From assembly GCF_000175575.2 (NCBI RefSeq), contig NZ_CP005987.1, positions 84,684 through 129,079 on the forward strand: DNA of 44,396 nt, given 5' to 3'. Position numbers and translations under genes: made by a program. This document shows positions 9,280 through 17,826 of this stretch, piece by piece (positions within the stretch are counted from its first letter, which is position 1; every line of letters begins with the position of its first letter). Below the pieces are notes generated by a model. That model saw only the letters and a list, made by a program, of their open reading frames with translations, was not told the DNA's origin and searched no databases. The stretch comes from Acidithiobacillus caldus ATCC 51756 (GTDB lineage Bacteria; Pseudomonadota; Gammaproteobacteria; Acidithiobacillales; Acidithiobacillaceae).

Positions 9280-9582
9280 GTGCTCTCGCCGAACCCATGG
9301 CCATCCCTGACGAGGGGTTTGGTTTGGCTGCTGCCGGCGGTGTGGTTTTGCCTCGTGTGGCTTGCACAGAGCAGACTTCGTTTACGCAGGGCATTCCGAG
9401 ATGGCCAGCGCTGGGCGCGCCAGCACCCGCAGGCGGACTTGCATCCGGCAATTCTTACTGCCCAGGCGCGCTGGCCACTGCGCGATGCAGGCCAAGATCC
9501 GTGTTTTTACGCCTTTCTCAAGGGCTATCACGCAGCGCGTCGGCAGGATAGGGACGCGCTGCAAACGGGGTTGAAGCCGTGA
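9280..9582 (+). CDS. Small membrane-anchored protein of the proB-kdpA2 cluster
   Basis: I choose the GTG at 9280, preceded by AAGGAAAG, giving 100 residues; no better ATG exists in frame. It has one N-terminal transmembrane helix (GLVWLLPAVWFCLVWLA, about residues 13-29), a basic stretch (RLRLRRAFR) and a C-terminal domain resembling the 69-residue protein at 8085. No known family is recognised. Its 3' two-thirds are inside the 565-bp direct repeat and reappear without the start at 10460-10691. It sits in a probable operon with proB and the membrane protein at 9641/10750. Confidence 0.6.
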   Translation: MLSPNPWPSLTRGLVWLLPAVWFCLVWLAQSRLRLRRAFRDGQRWARQHPQADLHPAILTAQARWPLRDAGQDPCFYAFLKGYHAARRQDRDALQTGLKP

Positions 9583-9915
9583 TCCATGTCGTCCGTAAAT
9601 CCGTTTTTCTCACCTTGGGTCGCTTTGGGAGGAGTTGCTTATGCTATACGGTGTGATTCTGAGCTTTGCTTTACTCCTTTTGGGCCTTTATTGGCTCTAC
9701 GCTCGGCACCTCGCCGCTGCCGATTCTGCGCGTAGGGAGCGGCAATCCTTGCGGGCCAGACCGGGTATTTTCCCCGGCATCGAAAAGCTCCTGCCGCGTG
9801 TCGCGCCCCACGATCTTTTTCCGTGGGGCAAAGCTTTTTTTGAGCCCAGCCGCAGGGCTAGGGAATCGCGCCAGTGGGAGCTTCTGGTCGACCTCGAGCA
9901 CCGCGCTTTTTGGTA
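9351..9915. repeat. 565-bp direct repeat, left copy
   Basis: This segment reappears, identical by reading, at 10460-11024 (offset 1109 bp). It begins CCTCGTGTGGCTTGC and ends GCTTTTTGGTA. The two copies bracket a 544-bp fragment of an IS1595-family element. The right copy is continuous with the intact downstream gene, so the right junction is the ancestral one for the 3' side, and the left copy is ancestral for the 5' side. Confidence 0.93.
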
Positions 9916-9976
9916 CATGCCTGTTAACCTTTCTCAGCAACAAGCCGGACCGGGATATGTTCCATACAGGCATTGA
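9641..9976 (+). pseudogene. Truncated copy of the membrane protein intact at 10750
   Basis: It starts at ATG 9641 with GGGAGGAG upstream and is identical to the protein at 10750-11199 for its first 92 residues or so (MLYGVILSFALLLLGLYW through EHRAFWY). At 9916 the reading frame runs into the IS1595 fragment and ends with about 20 unrelated residues. The N-terminal helix and basic linker remain, but the C-terminal tryptophan-rich part (GFWRIDPDG) is lost. It may still be translated as a short membrane peptide. Confidence 0.75.
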
Positions 9977-10459
9977 GCAACCTCAGGGGCAGTTCTGGCT
10001 CCCAGAAACGGCGATTGAAGCGATAGACAAACTCGTTCAGATATTCCTGCAGATATTTGCCGGATACCCCATGGAATGTGCCCAAAAGAAAGGCCTTGAG
10101 GTTACCAATGGCGATGTGTACCCACGGCAACCACTCGTCCACCTGATGCGGTTTGGTCACGCGCCCCTCATGCTCTTGGCTCTCTCCGAGAACTCGCAGC
10201 GCTATTAAGCCGTCGGTGCGGGTAGGTTGCTTGGGGCGCAAGCGTCGCCGCGCGAATTCGCGAATCCGGTCGGCAGAGACCGAAGGCGTCGTCTCGATGG
10301 CAATAAAGCCCGCCTTCTTGCCCCGGTTTTCCACGGCAACCAAGATCGGTGTTTTGCCTTCGGCCCCTCGACCGCTCTTCCCCCCAGACCGGCGTCCACC
10401 GACAAAGGCATCGTCCAACTCTACCAGCCCTTCCAAGCGATACAGACTGTCGCGATCGC
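9916..10459 (-). mobile_element. 3' fragment of an IS1595-family element
   Basis: The 544 bp match, by reading, the distal part of the complete IS1595 element (about 17279-17825), including the end of the transposase gene on the minus strand (from QYRLEGLVELDDAF-like sequence to RLVAEKG and the terminal CATGCCTGTTAACC). The proximal half of the element is absent. The transposase end abuts the left 565-bp repeat, and the broken internal end abuts the right repeat. It is a remnant that cannot transpose by itself. Confidence 0.9.
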
Positions 10460-10691
10460 CCTCGTGTGGCTTGCACAGAGCAGACTTCGTTTACGCAGGG
10501 CATTCCGAGATGGCCAGCGCTGGGCGCGCCAGCACCCGCAGGCGGACTTGCATCCGGCAATTCTTACTGCCCAGGCGCGCTGGCCACTGCGCGATGCAGG
10601 CCAAGATCCGTGTTTTTACGCCTTTCTCAAGGGCTATCACGCAGCGCGTCGGCAGGATAGGGACGCGCTGCAAACGGGGTTGAAGCCGTGA
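10460..10691 (+). pseudogene. 5'-truncated duplicate of the gene at 9280
   Basis: This copy carries the same 3' coding sequence as 9351-9582 (LVWLAQSRLRLRRAFR to LQTGLKP and stop) but lacks the GTG start, ribosome site and the first 24 residues. An open frame runs into it from the IS1595 fragment, but I see no start signal there. It is a by-product of the 565-bp duplication. Confidence 0.8.
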
Positions 10692-11024
10692 TCCATGTCG
10701 TCCGTAAATCCGTTTTTCTCACCTTGGGTCGCTTTGGGAGGAGTTGCTTATGCTATACGGTGTGATTCTGAGCTTTGCTTTACTCCTTTTGGGCCTTTAT
10801 TGGCTCTACGCTCGGCACCTCGCCGCTGCCGATTCTGCGCGTAGGGAGCGGCAATCCTTGCGGGCCAGACCGGGTATTTTCCCCGGCATCGAAAAGCTCC
10901 TGCCGCGTGTCGCGCCCCACGATCTTTTTCCGTGGGGCAAAGCTTTTTTTGAGCCCAGCCGCAGGGCTAGGGAATCGCGCCAGTGGGAGCTTCTGGTCGA
11001 CCTCGAGCACCGCGCTTTTTGGTA
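10460..11024. repeat. 565-bp direct repeat, right copy
   Basis: This is the second copy of 9351-9915, identical as far as I can read. It contains the truncated duplicate of the 9280 gene and the promoter-proximal two-thirds of the intact gene at 10750. Its sharp left edge coincides with the broken end of the IS1595 fragment. Confidence 0.93.
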
Positions 11025-11199
11025 TTGCCGCGAAACCTCCACCCTGGGATTTTGGCGCATCGATCCCGATGGCGCGGCTTTCTGGCAGGAATGGCGTCTT
11101 GCGCCCCAGGAAGTAGACCACCTTCGTCGGCAGTACGTGCAAGAGGGAGCGCAAGCATCGATGTCCTCCGATGTGCAACCGCGTGCCGTTGGTTTTTAG
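10750..11199 (+). CDS. Small membrane protein of unknown function
   Basis: The 149-residue protein starts at ATG 10750 after GGGAGGAG; a TTG two codons earlier is less likely. It has an N-terminal transmembrane helix (MLYGVILSFALLLLGLYW), a basic linker (ARRERQSLRARPG) and a soluble part with many aromatic residues (FPWGKAFFEPS, LEHRAFWYCRE, GFWRIDPDGAAFWQEWRL). I do not recognise the family. A truncated twin lies at 9641-9976. Placed between proB and the second kdpA, it could be an accessory factor of an osmotic or ion-transport cluster, but nothing in the sequence proves this. Confidence 0.65.
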   Translation: MLYGVILSFALLLLGLYWLYARHLAAADSARRERQSLRARPGIFPGIEKLLPRVAPHDLFPWGKAFFEPSRRARESRQWELLVDLEHRAFWYCRETSTLGFWRIDPDGAAFWQEWRLAPQEVDHLRRQYVQEGAQASMSSDVQPRAVGF

Positions 11200-11331
11200 G
11201 GAAGATCCCTGCTGTTGTCTGGACGGAAGGCCTTTTACGGATCGAAACGGTATTCCCTGGGGGAAGCCCATCGATCCACGAGAGGCCTTCCGCCTCCTGT
11301 ATCCCGCTCAGCCGCAAAGGAGTGTGAGGTT

Positions 11332-11626
11332 ATGAAGCAGTTACCGATCATGGCGCAAGTCGCCCAAGGGCGCCTTTCGGGGTTTGCACTGGGACCTTTG
11401 GTTCATTCCGCTGAGCAATGCCGAACCTCCGGAACGCAAGGTGCGGCGGATCGGTGCGGTGTATGTGATACGCTTACCCGACCTGGTCTTGCCGGCGCTC
11501 CAGCATCTCCTTGAGACGCGTATGCGTGAAAGTTATCTGCTCTGCCTTTGCGTTAGCCAGATCTTTCGCGGCTGCCACCCGCGCGACCACGCCTTCATCC
11601 AATCGGACTGGGCAATCTGGTCTTGA
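11332..11626 (+). pseudogene. Possible frameshifted small gene upstream of kdpA2
   Basis: An ATG at 11332 with AAGGAGTGTGAGG upstream opens MKQLPIMAQVAQGRLSGF, but that frame soon turns into low-complexity sequence and stops at 11514. The more protein-like continuation is one frame over, from about 11384: LHWDLWFIPLSNAEPPERK, then IGAVYVIRLPDLVLPALQ. It ends with a TGA (11624-11626) set directly against the GGAGAG ribosome site of kdpA2, a typical operon junction. A frameshift near 11380 would join the good start to the good body. Otherwise the gene starts at the TTG at 11384. The function is unknown. Confidence 0.4.
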
Positions 11627-11637
11627 GGAGAGCCCCA

Positions 11638-13395
11638 TGCATCCCTTACTTGCCAGCGTCCTCCAAACCCTTTTCGTCCTGGGGCTGACCATCCTGTTGG
11701 CCTATCCCCTCGGAATATATCTCGACTCGGTCTACAACGGCCGCGTGTTTTGGGCGCGGCGGGTATTGGGTCCGATAGAGGAGATGATCTACCACCTGGC
11801 AGGCAGCGCACCAGGACATGGATTGGAAACGTTACGCTCTCAGCTTTTTGGGCTTCAACGGGCTCGGCGCACCGAGTCTCTACGTCCTGTTGCGTTGGCA
11901 AGGGGCTTTGCCTTTCAATCCGGAACACTTTGCCGGCATGTCGCCCATTATGGCCTTTAACACCGCCGCAAGTTTCGTGACCACCACCAATCTGCAGGAT
12001 TATGGTGGCGAGAGCACGTTGAGTTATCTATCCAAAGCCGCAGGCCTTGCGCAGCAGAATTTCCTCGCCGCCGCCAGTGGCGTCGTTACGCTGCTGGCAG
12101 TGGCCCGCGCCTTCATGCGCAGCGAAGGACGGGGGCTCGGCAATTTCTGGGTAGACACCACCCGAACGGTGCTGTACCTCTTCTTGCCGTTGGCCGCCAT
12201 TTTTACGGTGTTTTATATCCAGCAAGGAGCCATTGAGAATTGGGTGGCCTATGTCCACGCGGATTTGATACAGCCCTTTTGGCATGACGGTCACTGGATA
12301 AGACATCAGGTTCTGGCCATGGGGCCGGCTGCCTCACAGGAAGCGATCACCATACTGGCGGGGGATGGAGGAGCTGTTTTCAACGCAGGTGTGGCACATC
12401 CCTTCGTGAATCCGACGCCTTTGTCCAACCTCGGGCAGATGGTGTCCTTTTTGCTCATCCCCACCGCCCTGATTTTCTGGTTCGGGCGTGCCTTGCGGCG
12501 CCCCCGGGTAGCTTGGGCGATTCTCGCCTGTACCACGCTCTTATGGCTCCCTCTGGCTGTGACGAGCGAAGCGGCGGACCTCGTTTCCAATCCCCAATTC
12601 CCACCCAGCGTTTCTCGCGCAAGCGGCCCAGACGCGGGCGGAGGTGGTAATCTGGAGGGGGTTGATCTGCGCTTCGGATCCGGCGCATGTGCGCTTTTCG
12701 GCAGTCTCGCTGCCACCACGGGAGCCGGTATGTCTGGCTGTGCCTACGACTCCATGATGCCGCTATCCAGTGGTATCAACATGGTATTTATGCAGCTGGG
12801 GGAGCTCTTGTTTGGGGGAGCTCGTGTGGGCCTGGAGAGCTTCCTGGCAACTATGATCTTTGCGGTTTTTTTAGCAGGATTGATGACCGGGCGCAGTCCA
12901 GTCTTCTTGGCCAAAAAAATTGAGGCATTCGAGATCAAAATGGTGGCCTTGTCCCTATTGGTGATGCCGGTGCTTGTGTTGCTCACCACGGCTTTCGCCG
13001 TGAGTGTGCCTGACGGACGCGCTGCCGTGTTCAATCCTGGTCCCCAGGGGTTCAGCGAGGTCCTCTACGAATTCACGAGCGCGGTAAACAATAATGGAAG
13101 CGATATGGGCGGTCTGAATGTCAACACCACCTTCTACAACGCACTCTCGGCCATGGCAATGCTGTTCGGAAGATACTTTGGAATACTGCCGCTTCTGGCC
13201 ATGGCTGGGAGTCTTATCCAAAAGAAGCGGTTGCCGCAAGGCGCGGGAATATTGCGAGAGAGCTCGGTACTCATGATTCTCTTCGTCACTTTCGTTATCG
13301 TCGTACTGGGAGCGATTACCTTCCTGCCGGCCTTTGCCCTCGGTCCGCTGGCAGCACAATGGGCCATCCTGCCGCCCCCACAACTCCAGTGGTGA
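11638..13395 (+). pseudogene. Second kdpA paralogue, frameshifted and with an altered pore loop
   Basis: The frame from ATG 11638 (after GAGGAGAG) reads MHPLLASVLQTLFVLGLTIL and on to GPIEEMIYHLAGSAPG, which matches KdpA residues 1-60. It shifts near 11812-11820, and KdpA similarity continues in another frame from MDWKRYALSF at 11818 to the stop at 13395. Loss of 2 nt or gain of 1 nt explains it. Total length would be about 585 residues. P1 is TTTNLQDYGGE and P4 NNNGSDMGGLN, but P2 reads ILAGDGGAVFNAG where KdpA1 has [13 protein letters not shown], so the canonical filter is changed. No kdpB or kdpC follows. It may be a dying gene, a sequencing error in a divergent channel, or a gene rescued by frameshifting; I favour decay. 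Confidence 0.8.
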
Positions 13396-13439
13396 GCGTG
13401 GTGACTGCTTAGACGAGGCGCGCGGGAGGCTAAAACGGT

Positions 13440-14186
13440 ATGGAGAACAAATTGGCAATACTCGTGGTTGAGGACGACTTGCGTATCGGTAGACTCCTCG
13501 AGAATAATCTGCGCCTCGGGGATACGTACCTTGTGGATTGGGAGACATCGGCGGCCGCAGCACAGCGGGCCGTGCGCCAGCGCCGCGCGCACGAACGCAC
13601 GCCCTATTCGGTCGTCTTCTTGGACTTGGGGCTTCCGGATCGGGACGGCTTGGATCTGATTCCGTGGTTTAGAACGCAGTCGGCCGATCAGGTGATTATT
13701 GTGGTCTCGGCTCGTGGAAACGAAGCGGATAAGATTCAGGCCTTTCAGCTAGGTGCTGACGACTATCTAACCAAACCCTTTCATTATGGGGAACTGATGG
13801 CTCGTCTCCAAGCGCACCTCAGAAGGGTTCATGTCACGACGAACGAGGGCGCTATAGTGCGGGGAGAATGGCGATTGGACGACAACAGACGCGTGCTGGT
13901 GATCGGGGAACGGGAAATTCTGCTCACCAATAAGGAGTACCAACTCATGCGCATTCTCTTACGCAACTGCGGAACCATCGTTCCGAGTAAGCGTATCCTG
14001 AACGCCATTTGGGGCCACACGCATGAGGAACACACGCATTACGTACGTATATACGTGCAAAGGCTGCGTGAGAAAATCGAAAGCGATGCAAGCCTTCCCC
14101 AATTCCTGCTCACTGAGCTTGGAATTGGGTATCGCCTCGTTGTTCCCGACTTTACCGAGAAACAATCAAAAACTAACAGAGATTGA
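13440..14186 (+). CDS. kdpE: KdpE-like response regulator (OmpR/PhoB family)
   Basis: The 248-residue protein has an N-terminal receiver domain with acidic pocket E11-D12-D13, phospho-acceptor D62 (VVFLDLGLPD) and the conserved Lys in YLTKPF. A C-terminal winged-helix DNA-binding domain begins around residue 135. The recognition region HTHYVRIYVQRLREKIE, followed by LLTELGIGYRL, is very close to KdpE, which activates kdpFABC when K+ is scarce. The start ATG 13440 is preceded by GGGAGG, and the gene lies 44 bp after kdpA2. No KdpD sensor kinase is in the window. It could control the kdpFABC operon 11 kb upstream or only its own cluster. Confidence 0.85.
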   Translation: MENKLAILVVEDDLRIGRLLENNLRLGDTYLVDWETSAAAAQRAVRQRRAHERTPYSVVFLDLGLPDRDGLDLIPWFRTQSADQVIIVVSARGNEADKIQAFQLGADDYLTKPFHYGELMARLQAHLRRVHVTTNEGAIVRGEWRLDDNRRVLVIGEREILLTNKEYQLMRILLRNCGTIVPSKRILNAIWGHTHEEHTHYVRIYVQRLREKIESDASLPQFLLTELGIGYRLVVPDFTEKQSKTNRD

Positions 14187-14409
14187 GTAACGACAATAAA
14201 GAGTTATTTTTTTAAATCAGCCCACAGGTATTTGTGGTATTCGTTTATCAATCGGCGTGCAAAAGGGGATAATTCTGGTCACGCTTTATCGTGACGATCT
14301 CCTATGTGCGAGAAAACACGGAACTATTACAAGCCCATATAGAGCAGATGTACACCTCCGGTAATGCCTTGACAGACTCCTGCGCGCGGGTATCCACTCT
14401 GCGTTTAAA
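14187..14409. other. Intergenic region between kdpE and the metal-sensor gene
   Basis: I see no gene here. The first 60 bases are AT-rich (GTTATTTTTTTAAATC around 14202) without a clear hairpin. The distal part should hold the promoter of the CsoR/InrS-like gene, just before the G-tract operator candidate. Confidence 0.4.
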
Positions 14410-14424
14410 TACTGTTAGGGGGTA
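14410..14424 (+). promoter_or_regulatory. Candidate CsoR/RcnR-family operator overlapping the start region
   Basis: TACTGTTAGGGGGTA ends 5 bp before the ATG of the repressor gene. Operators of the RcnR/CsoR family are built of a G-tract flanked by TA-rich half sites (TACT-G-tract-AGTA type), and this G5 tract with TACT on one side fits loosely. It would allow autorepression of the sensor-exporter pair and also doubles as the ribosome-binding region. Confidence 0.45.
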
Positions 14425-14429
14425 TAGGT

Positions 14430-14699
14430 ATGTCAGCACACGATCGACGGGCCATCCTGCAGCGCATGGCCCGTCTGGAAGGTCAGGTCCGCGGTATCCG
14501 GCAAATGCTGGAGGAAGACCGCGATTGCCCAGAAGTCCTGAATCAGATGGCCGCAGCGCGCGCCGCTTTGGATAAGGTCGCCCGGATGGTTTTTGAAGAT
14601 CACCTGGATCACTGCTTGGTAGATGTTATCCGGGACGGGGATGCAGACGAACCGATAGCGAGTATCAAAGCGGCCTTCGCCCGTTATTTCTTGCCCTGA
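14430..14699 (+). CDS. CsoR/RcnR-family metal-sensing repressor (Cys-His-Cys type)
   Basis: This 89-residue all-helical repressor has the family core RMARLEGQVRGIRQML. Counting from Met1, candidate ligands are C33, H58 and C62, the 25- and 29-residue spacing of the C-H-C set in copper CsoR and nickel InrS; RcnR has His at the last position. H4 may be an added N-terminal ligand, as H3 is in RcnR. Because the next gene, 15 bp downstream, encodes a NiCoT-like transporter and not a copper pump, I favour an InrS-like nickel/cobalt sensor that releases DNA on metal binding. A G-tract operator candidate overlaps the start. Confidence 0.85.
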   Translation: MSAHDRRAILQRMARLEGQVRGIRQMLEEDRDCPEVLNQMAAARAALDKVARMVFEDHLDHCLVDVIRDGDADEPIASIKAAFARYFLP

Positions 14700-14714
14700 T
14701 CACGGGAGCTCTTC

Positions 14715-15449
<735 letters not shown>

Positions 15450-15470
15450 TACGCAGAACGGGAGAAAAAT

Positions 15471-15698
15471 GTGACTCTCCTGACGATATACGGCGCATCG
15501 GTGGTCACTCTGATGATGATTTTTTATGCTCTGGAGCAAAAATCATCGTGGTTTACTCTAGCATTTGGTATAAGCTGCATCGGTTCTGCGATCTACGGGT
15601 TTCTTGCCGGAACGTGGCCCTTTGGCATCGTAGAATCTATCTGGAGTTTGGTGGCCTTTCAGAAGTGGTATTCCATGTTGGACAATCCTGAGAAATAG
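15471..15698 (+). CDS. Small two- or three-helix membrane protein, unknown function
   Basis: The 75-residue protein starts at GTG 15471 after GGGAGAAAAAT. It has hydrophobic segments LLTIYGASVVTLMMIFYAL and ISCIGSAIYGFLAG, then WPFGIVESIWSLVAFQKW. This pattern (LYG..VVT..M..YALE, GS..YGFL.G.WPFG.VE..W..VA..+W) matches a widespread family of uncharacterised small inner-membrane proteins that I recall but cannot name. It lies 21 bp after the transporter and is probably cotranscribed. The high aromatic content at the membrane edges supports insertion. Confidence 0.65.
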   Translation: MTLLTIYGASVVTLMMIFYALEQKSSWFTLAFGISCIGSAIYGFLAGTWPFGIVESIWSLVAFQKWYSMLDNPEK

Positions 15699-15848
15699 CA
15701 TACTCCCGAGTCGATAATGTGGATCTCATGAACGGCAGCTTCCGCTGCGTACTCGACGTTGCCACCGCCGCGCCATCCATCCCCAGCGTAAAAGCCAGAA
15801 TCTCCAGCGCAACCGAATGAATCCGCAACCATGGGCGTCGCCAGGGAA
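15699..15848. other. Short intergenic region, nothing recognised
   Basis: This lies between the small membrane gene and the 3' end of the interrupted GNAT toxin. A minus-strand frame (IPWRRPWLRIHSVALE) looks open but has no start signal and no family resemblance I can defend. Confidence 0.3.
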
Positions 15849-16276
15849 TCACAACCCAGATTCCGTGATCGTCACTGGGAGGAACAAAAGCAGAGGGTTG
15901 TCCGGCGCGGTCTGGAAACCGTATTGCCGATAATATTCGGCCGCACGCTCATCGATGGCGTCGACAAACAGACCAATGCCTCCTGCCTCGTCGTAAATAC
16001 GCCGCGCCCTCGTCAGCGCATCCATCAGCAGCAGCGCTCCCAGGCCTTTACTTTGATACTCGCGGTCAACCGCCAGTCGGCTAAGCCGCACACCTGGGAT
16101 ACGGCGCGGCAGCTTCTTGCGCCACGCGTCGGGCAAAAGATGGTTTTCGAGTTCGGCCAAGGTCAGCGCATAATAGGCACAAATGCGTTCGGGCTCTCGC
16201 TCACGGGCGGCGATGAAGGTCTTCGATAGACCCTTGTCTTGGTGCTGACGCGCAACCCGCCGCAACCAGTCGTTAA
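15849..16276 (-). pseudogene. 3' part of a TacT/AtaT-type GNAT toxin gene, split by IS5
   Basis: The frame reads NDWLRRVARQHQDKG and on through the GNAT fold: LSRLAVDREYQSKGLGALLL contains the acetyl-CoA loop QSKGLG, and AAEYYRQYGF holds the usual catalytic-region tyrosine near the C-terminus. About 22 N-terminal residues are missing because an IS5-family element starts at 16277. The missing residues are at 18425-18492 on the other side of the insertion. Joined at the TTAA duplication, they give a toxin of about 163 residues, the normal size. Such toxins acetylate aminoacyl-tRNA and stop translation. Split as it is, the toxin is almost certainly inactive. Confidence 0.85.
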
Positions 16277-16328
16277 GGAGTCTCTGATTTAGCCATCTGA
16301 TACAATGGGCTGACCGAGTAGCGAGGAG

Positions 16329-16845
16329 ATGCTATCCATGTCCGGACAGATAACCTTTGCCGAGGAGCCCAGCCTGTCGCGACGCCGCAAGCAGACCAAG
16401 CGAGAACGCTTTCTGGCCGAGATGGATGCCGTGGTTCCCTGGGCCAGGCTTGTGGCCTTGATCGAGCCGCACTACCCCAAGGGGGGCAGCGGCCGCAAAC
16501 CTATGCCTTTGGAGCGGATGCTGCGGATCCACTTTCTCCAGCAATGGTTCGGCTACTCCGATCCGGGGATGGAAGAGGCCCTGTACGAGGTTCCTCTGCT
16601 CCGTCAATTCGTCGGTATCGACTTGGGTCGGGACTTCGTTCCCGATGAGACCACGATCCTGAAGTTCCGCCGCTTACTGGAGCGCCATGCGCTTGCCCAG
16701 GCCATCTTTGCCGAGGTGCAGTCCGTGTTGCAGGAGAAAGGGCTCTTGCTGCAGGAAGGCAAGACCGTGGATGCCACCTTGATTCACGCCCCGAGCTCCA
16801 CCAAGAACCGAGACCGCAAGCGGGATCCAGAGATGAGTCCACCAA
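16329..16845 (+). pseudogene. IS5-family transposase, 5' part
   Basis: The N-terminal part of an IS5-type transposase starts at ATG 16329 or 16338. It has an N-terminal segment MSGQITFAEEPSLSRRRKQ, then RKPMPLERMLRIHFLQQWFG and the first catalytic aspartate in KTVDATLIHAPSS. The gene breaks near codon 170, within RDRKRDPEMSS, where the IS1595 element has inserted. The remainder is at 17827-18293. Together the pieces rebuild a standard transposase of about 320 residues, so the gene was intact before the second insertion. Confidence 0.88.
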
Positions 16846-17826
16846 GACATGCCTCTGAATCATTCTCAGCAATCAAGCTCTAACTCTCTGTGAGGCATAG
16901 AGAAAGGAGGTCTGAGATGAAAGCTGAAGCGACGAACCTCTTGCAGTGGCAAGCGCGGTTTGGCACGGAAGAGGCCTGCTTGGAGGCGCTGAAACAAAAG
17001 CGCTGGCCCGAGGGGTTTCGATGTCCGAAATGCGGCCATGACCGCGGATACTGGATCGCCGGACGAAAACTCTTTCAGTGCGGGCACTGTCGCCATCAGA
17101 CCTCGGTGACGGCCGGCACAATTTTTCATTCGTCCAATGTGCCCCTGGTGCAATGGTTCCTGGCCATCTATTTGATGGCGAGCGACAAGGGCGGATTGTC
17201 CGCCCTGCGGCTGTCGAAGCAGATTGGGGTCTCCTGGATCACGGCTCACCGGATGTTGCGCCGCATGCGCCGCGCCATGGGCGATCGCGACAGTCTGTAT
17301 CGCTTGGAAGGGCTGGTAGAGTTGGACGATGCCTTTGTCGGTGGACGCCGGTCTGGGGGGAAGAGCGGTCGAGGGGCCGAAGGCAAAACACCGATCTTGG
17401 TTGCCGTGGAAAACCGGGGCAAGAAGGCGGGCTTTATTGCCATCGAGACGACGCCTTCGGTCTCTGCCGACCGGATTCGCGAATTCGCGCGGCGACGCTT
17501 GCGCCCCAAGCAACCTACCCGCACCGACGGCTTAATAGCGCTGCGAGTTCTCGGAGAGAGCCAAGAGCATGAGGGGCGCGTGACCAAACCGCATCAGGTG
17601 GACGAGTGGTTGCCGTGGGTACACATCGCCATTGGTAACCTCAAGGCCTTTCTTTTGGGCACATTCCATGGGGTATCCGGCAAATATCTGCAGGAATATC
17701 TGAACGAGTTTGTCTATCGCTTCAATCGCCGTTTCTGGGAGCCAGAACTGCCCCTGAGGTTGCTCAATGCCTGTATGGAACATATCCCGGTCCGGCTTGT
17801 TGCTGAGAAAGGTTAACAGGCATGTC
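16846..17826 (+). mobile_element. IS1595-family insertion sequence (complete)
   Basis: The 981-bp element has inverted ends beginning GACATGCCTCTGAATCATTC at the left and GACATGCCTGTTAACCTTTC at the right, read inward, with shared TTCTCAGCAA further in. It is flanked by CAGAGATGAGTCCACCAA (16828-16845) and CAGAGATGAGTTCCACCAA (17827-17845). These 18/19-bp near-repeats are longer than the 8-bp duplication usual for this family. Its distal half is also present as a fragment at 9916-10459. Confidence 0.85.
16917..17816 (+). CDS. IS1595-family transposase
   Basis: The 299-residue transposase starts at ATG 16917, which follows a very strong AAAGGAGG; an in-frame upstream ATG is less likely. It has an N-terminal zinc ribbon (CPKCGHDRGYWIAGR...FQCGHCR, about residues 36-63), a helix-turn-helix segment (LSALRLSKQIGVSWITAHRM) and the ISXO2-like catalytic domain starting at GLVELDDAFVGGRRSG. 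Ends include ..YLNEFVYRFNRRF, typical of IS1595 and ISXO2 proteins. All parts are intact, so this copy may be active. It probably supplied the fragment at 9916-10459. Confidence 0.93.
   Translation: MKAEATNLLQWQARFGTEEACLEALKQKRWPEGFRCPKCGHDRGYWIAGRKLFQCGHCRHQTSVTAGTIFHSSNVPLVQWFLAIYLMASDKGGLSALRLSKQIGVSWITAHRMLRRMRRAMGDRDSLYRLEGLVELDDAFVGGRRSGGKSGRGAEGKTPILVAVENRGKKAGFIAIETTPSVSADRIREFARRRLRPKQPTRTDGLIALRVLGESQEHEGRVTKPHQVDEWLPWVHIAIGNLKAFLLGTFHGVSGKYLQEYLNEFVYRFNRRFWEPELPLRLLNACMEHIPVRLVAEKG

Noticed and set aside
15637-15852. Minus-strand frame that might be a transposase remnant
   Set aside because: Only a short arginine- and alanine-rich stretch, no start signal and no motif I can defend.
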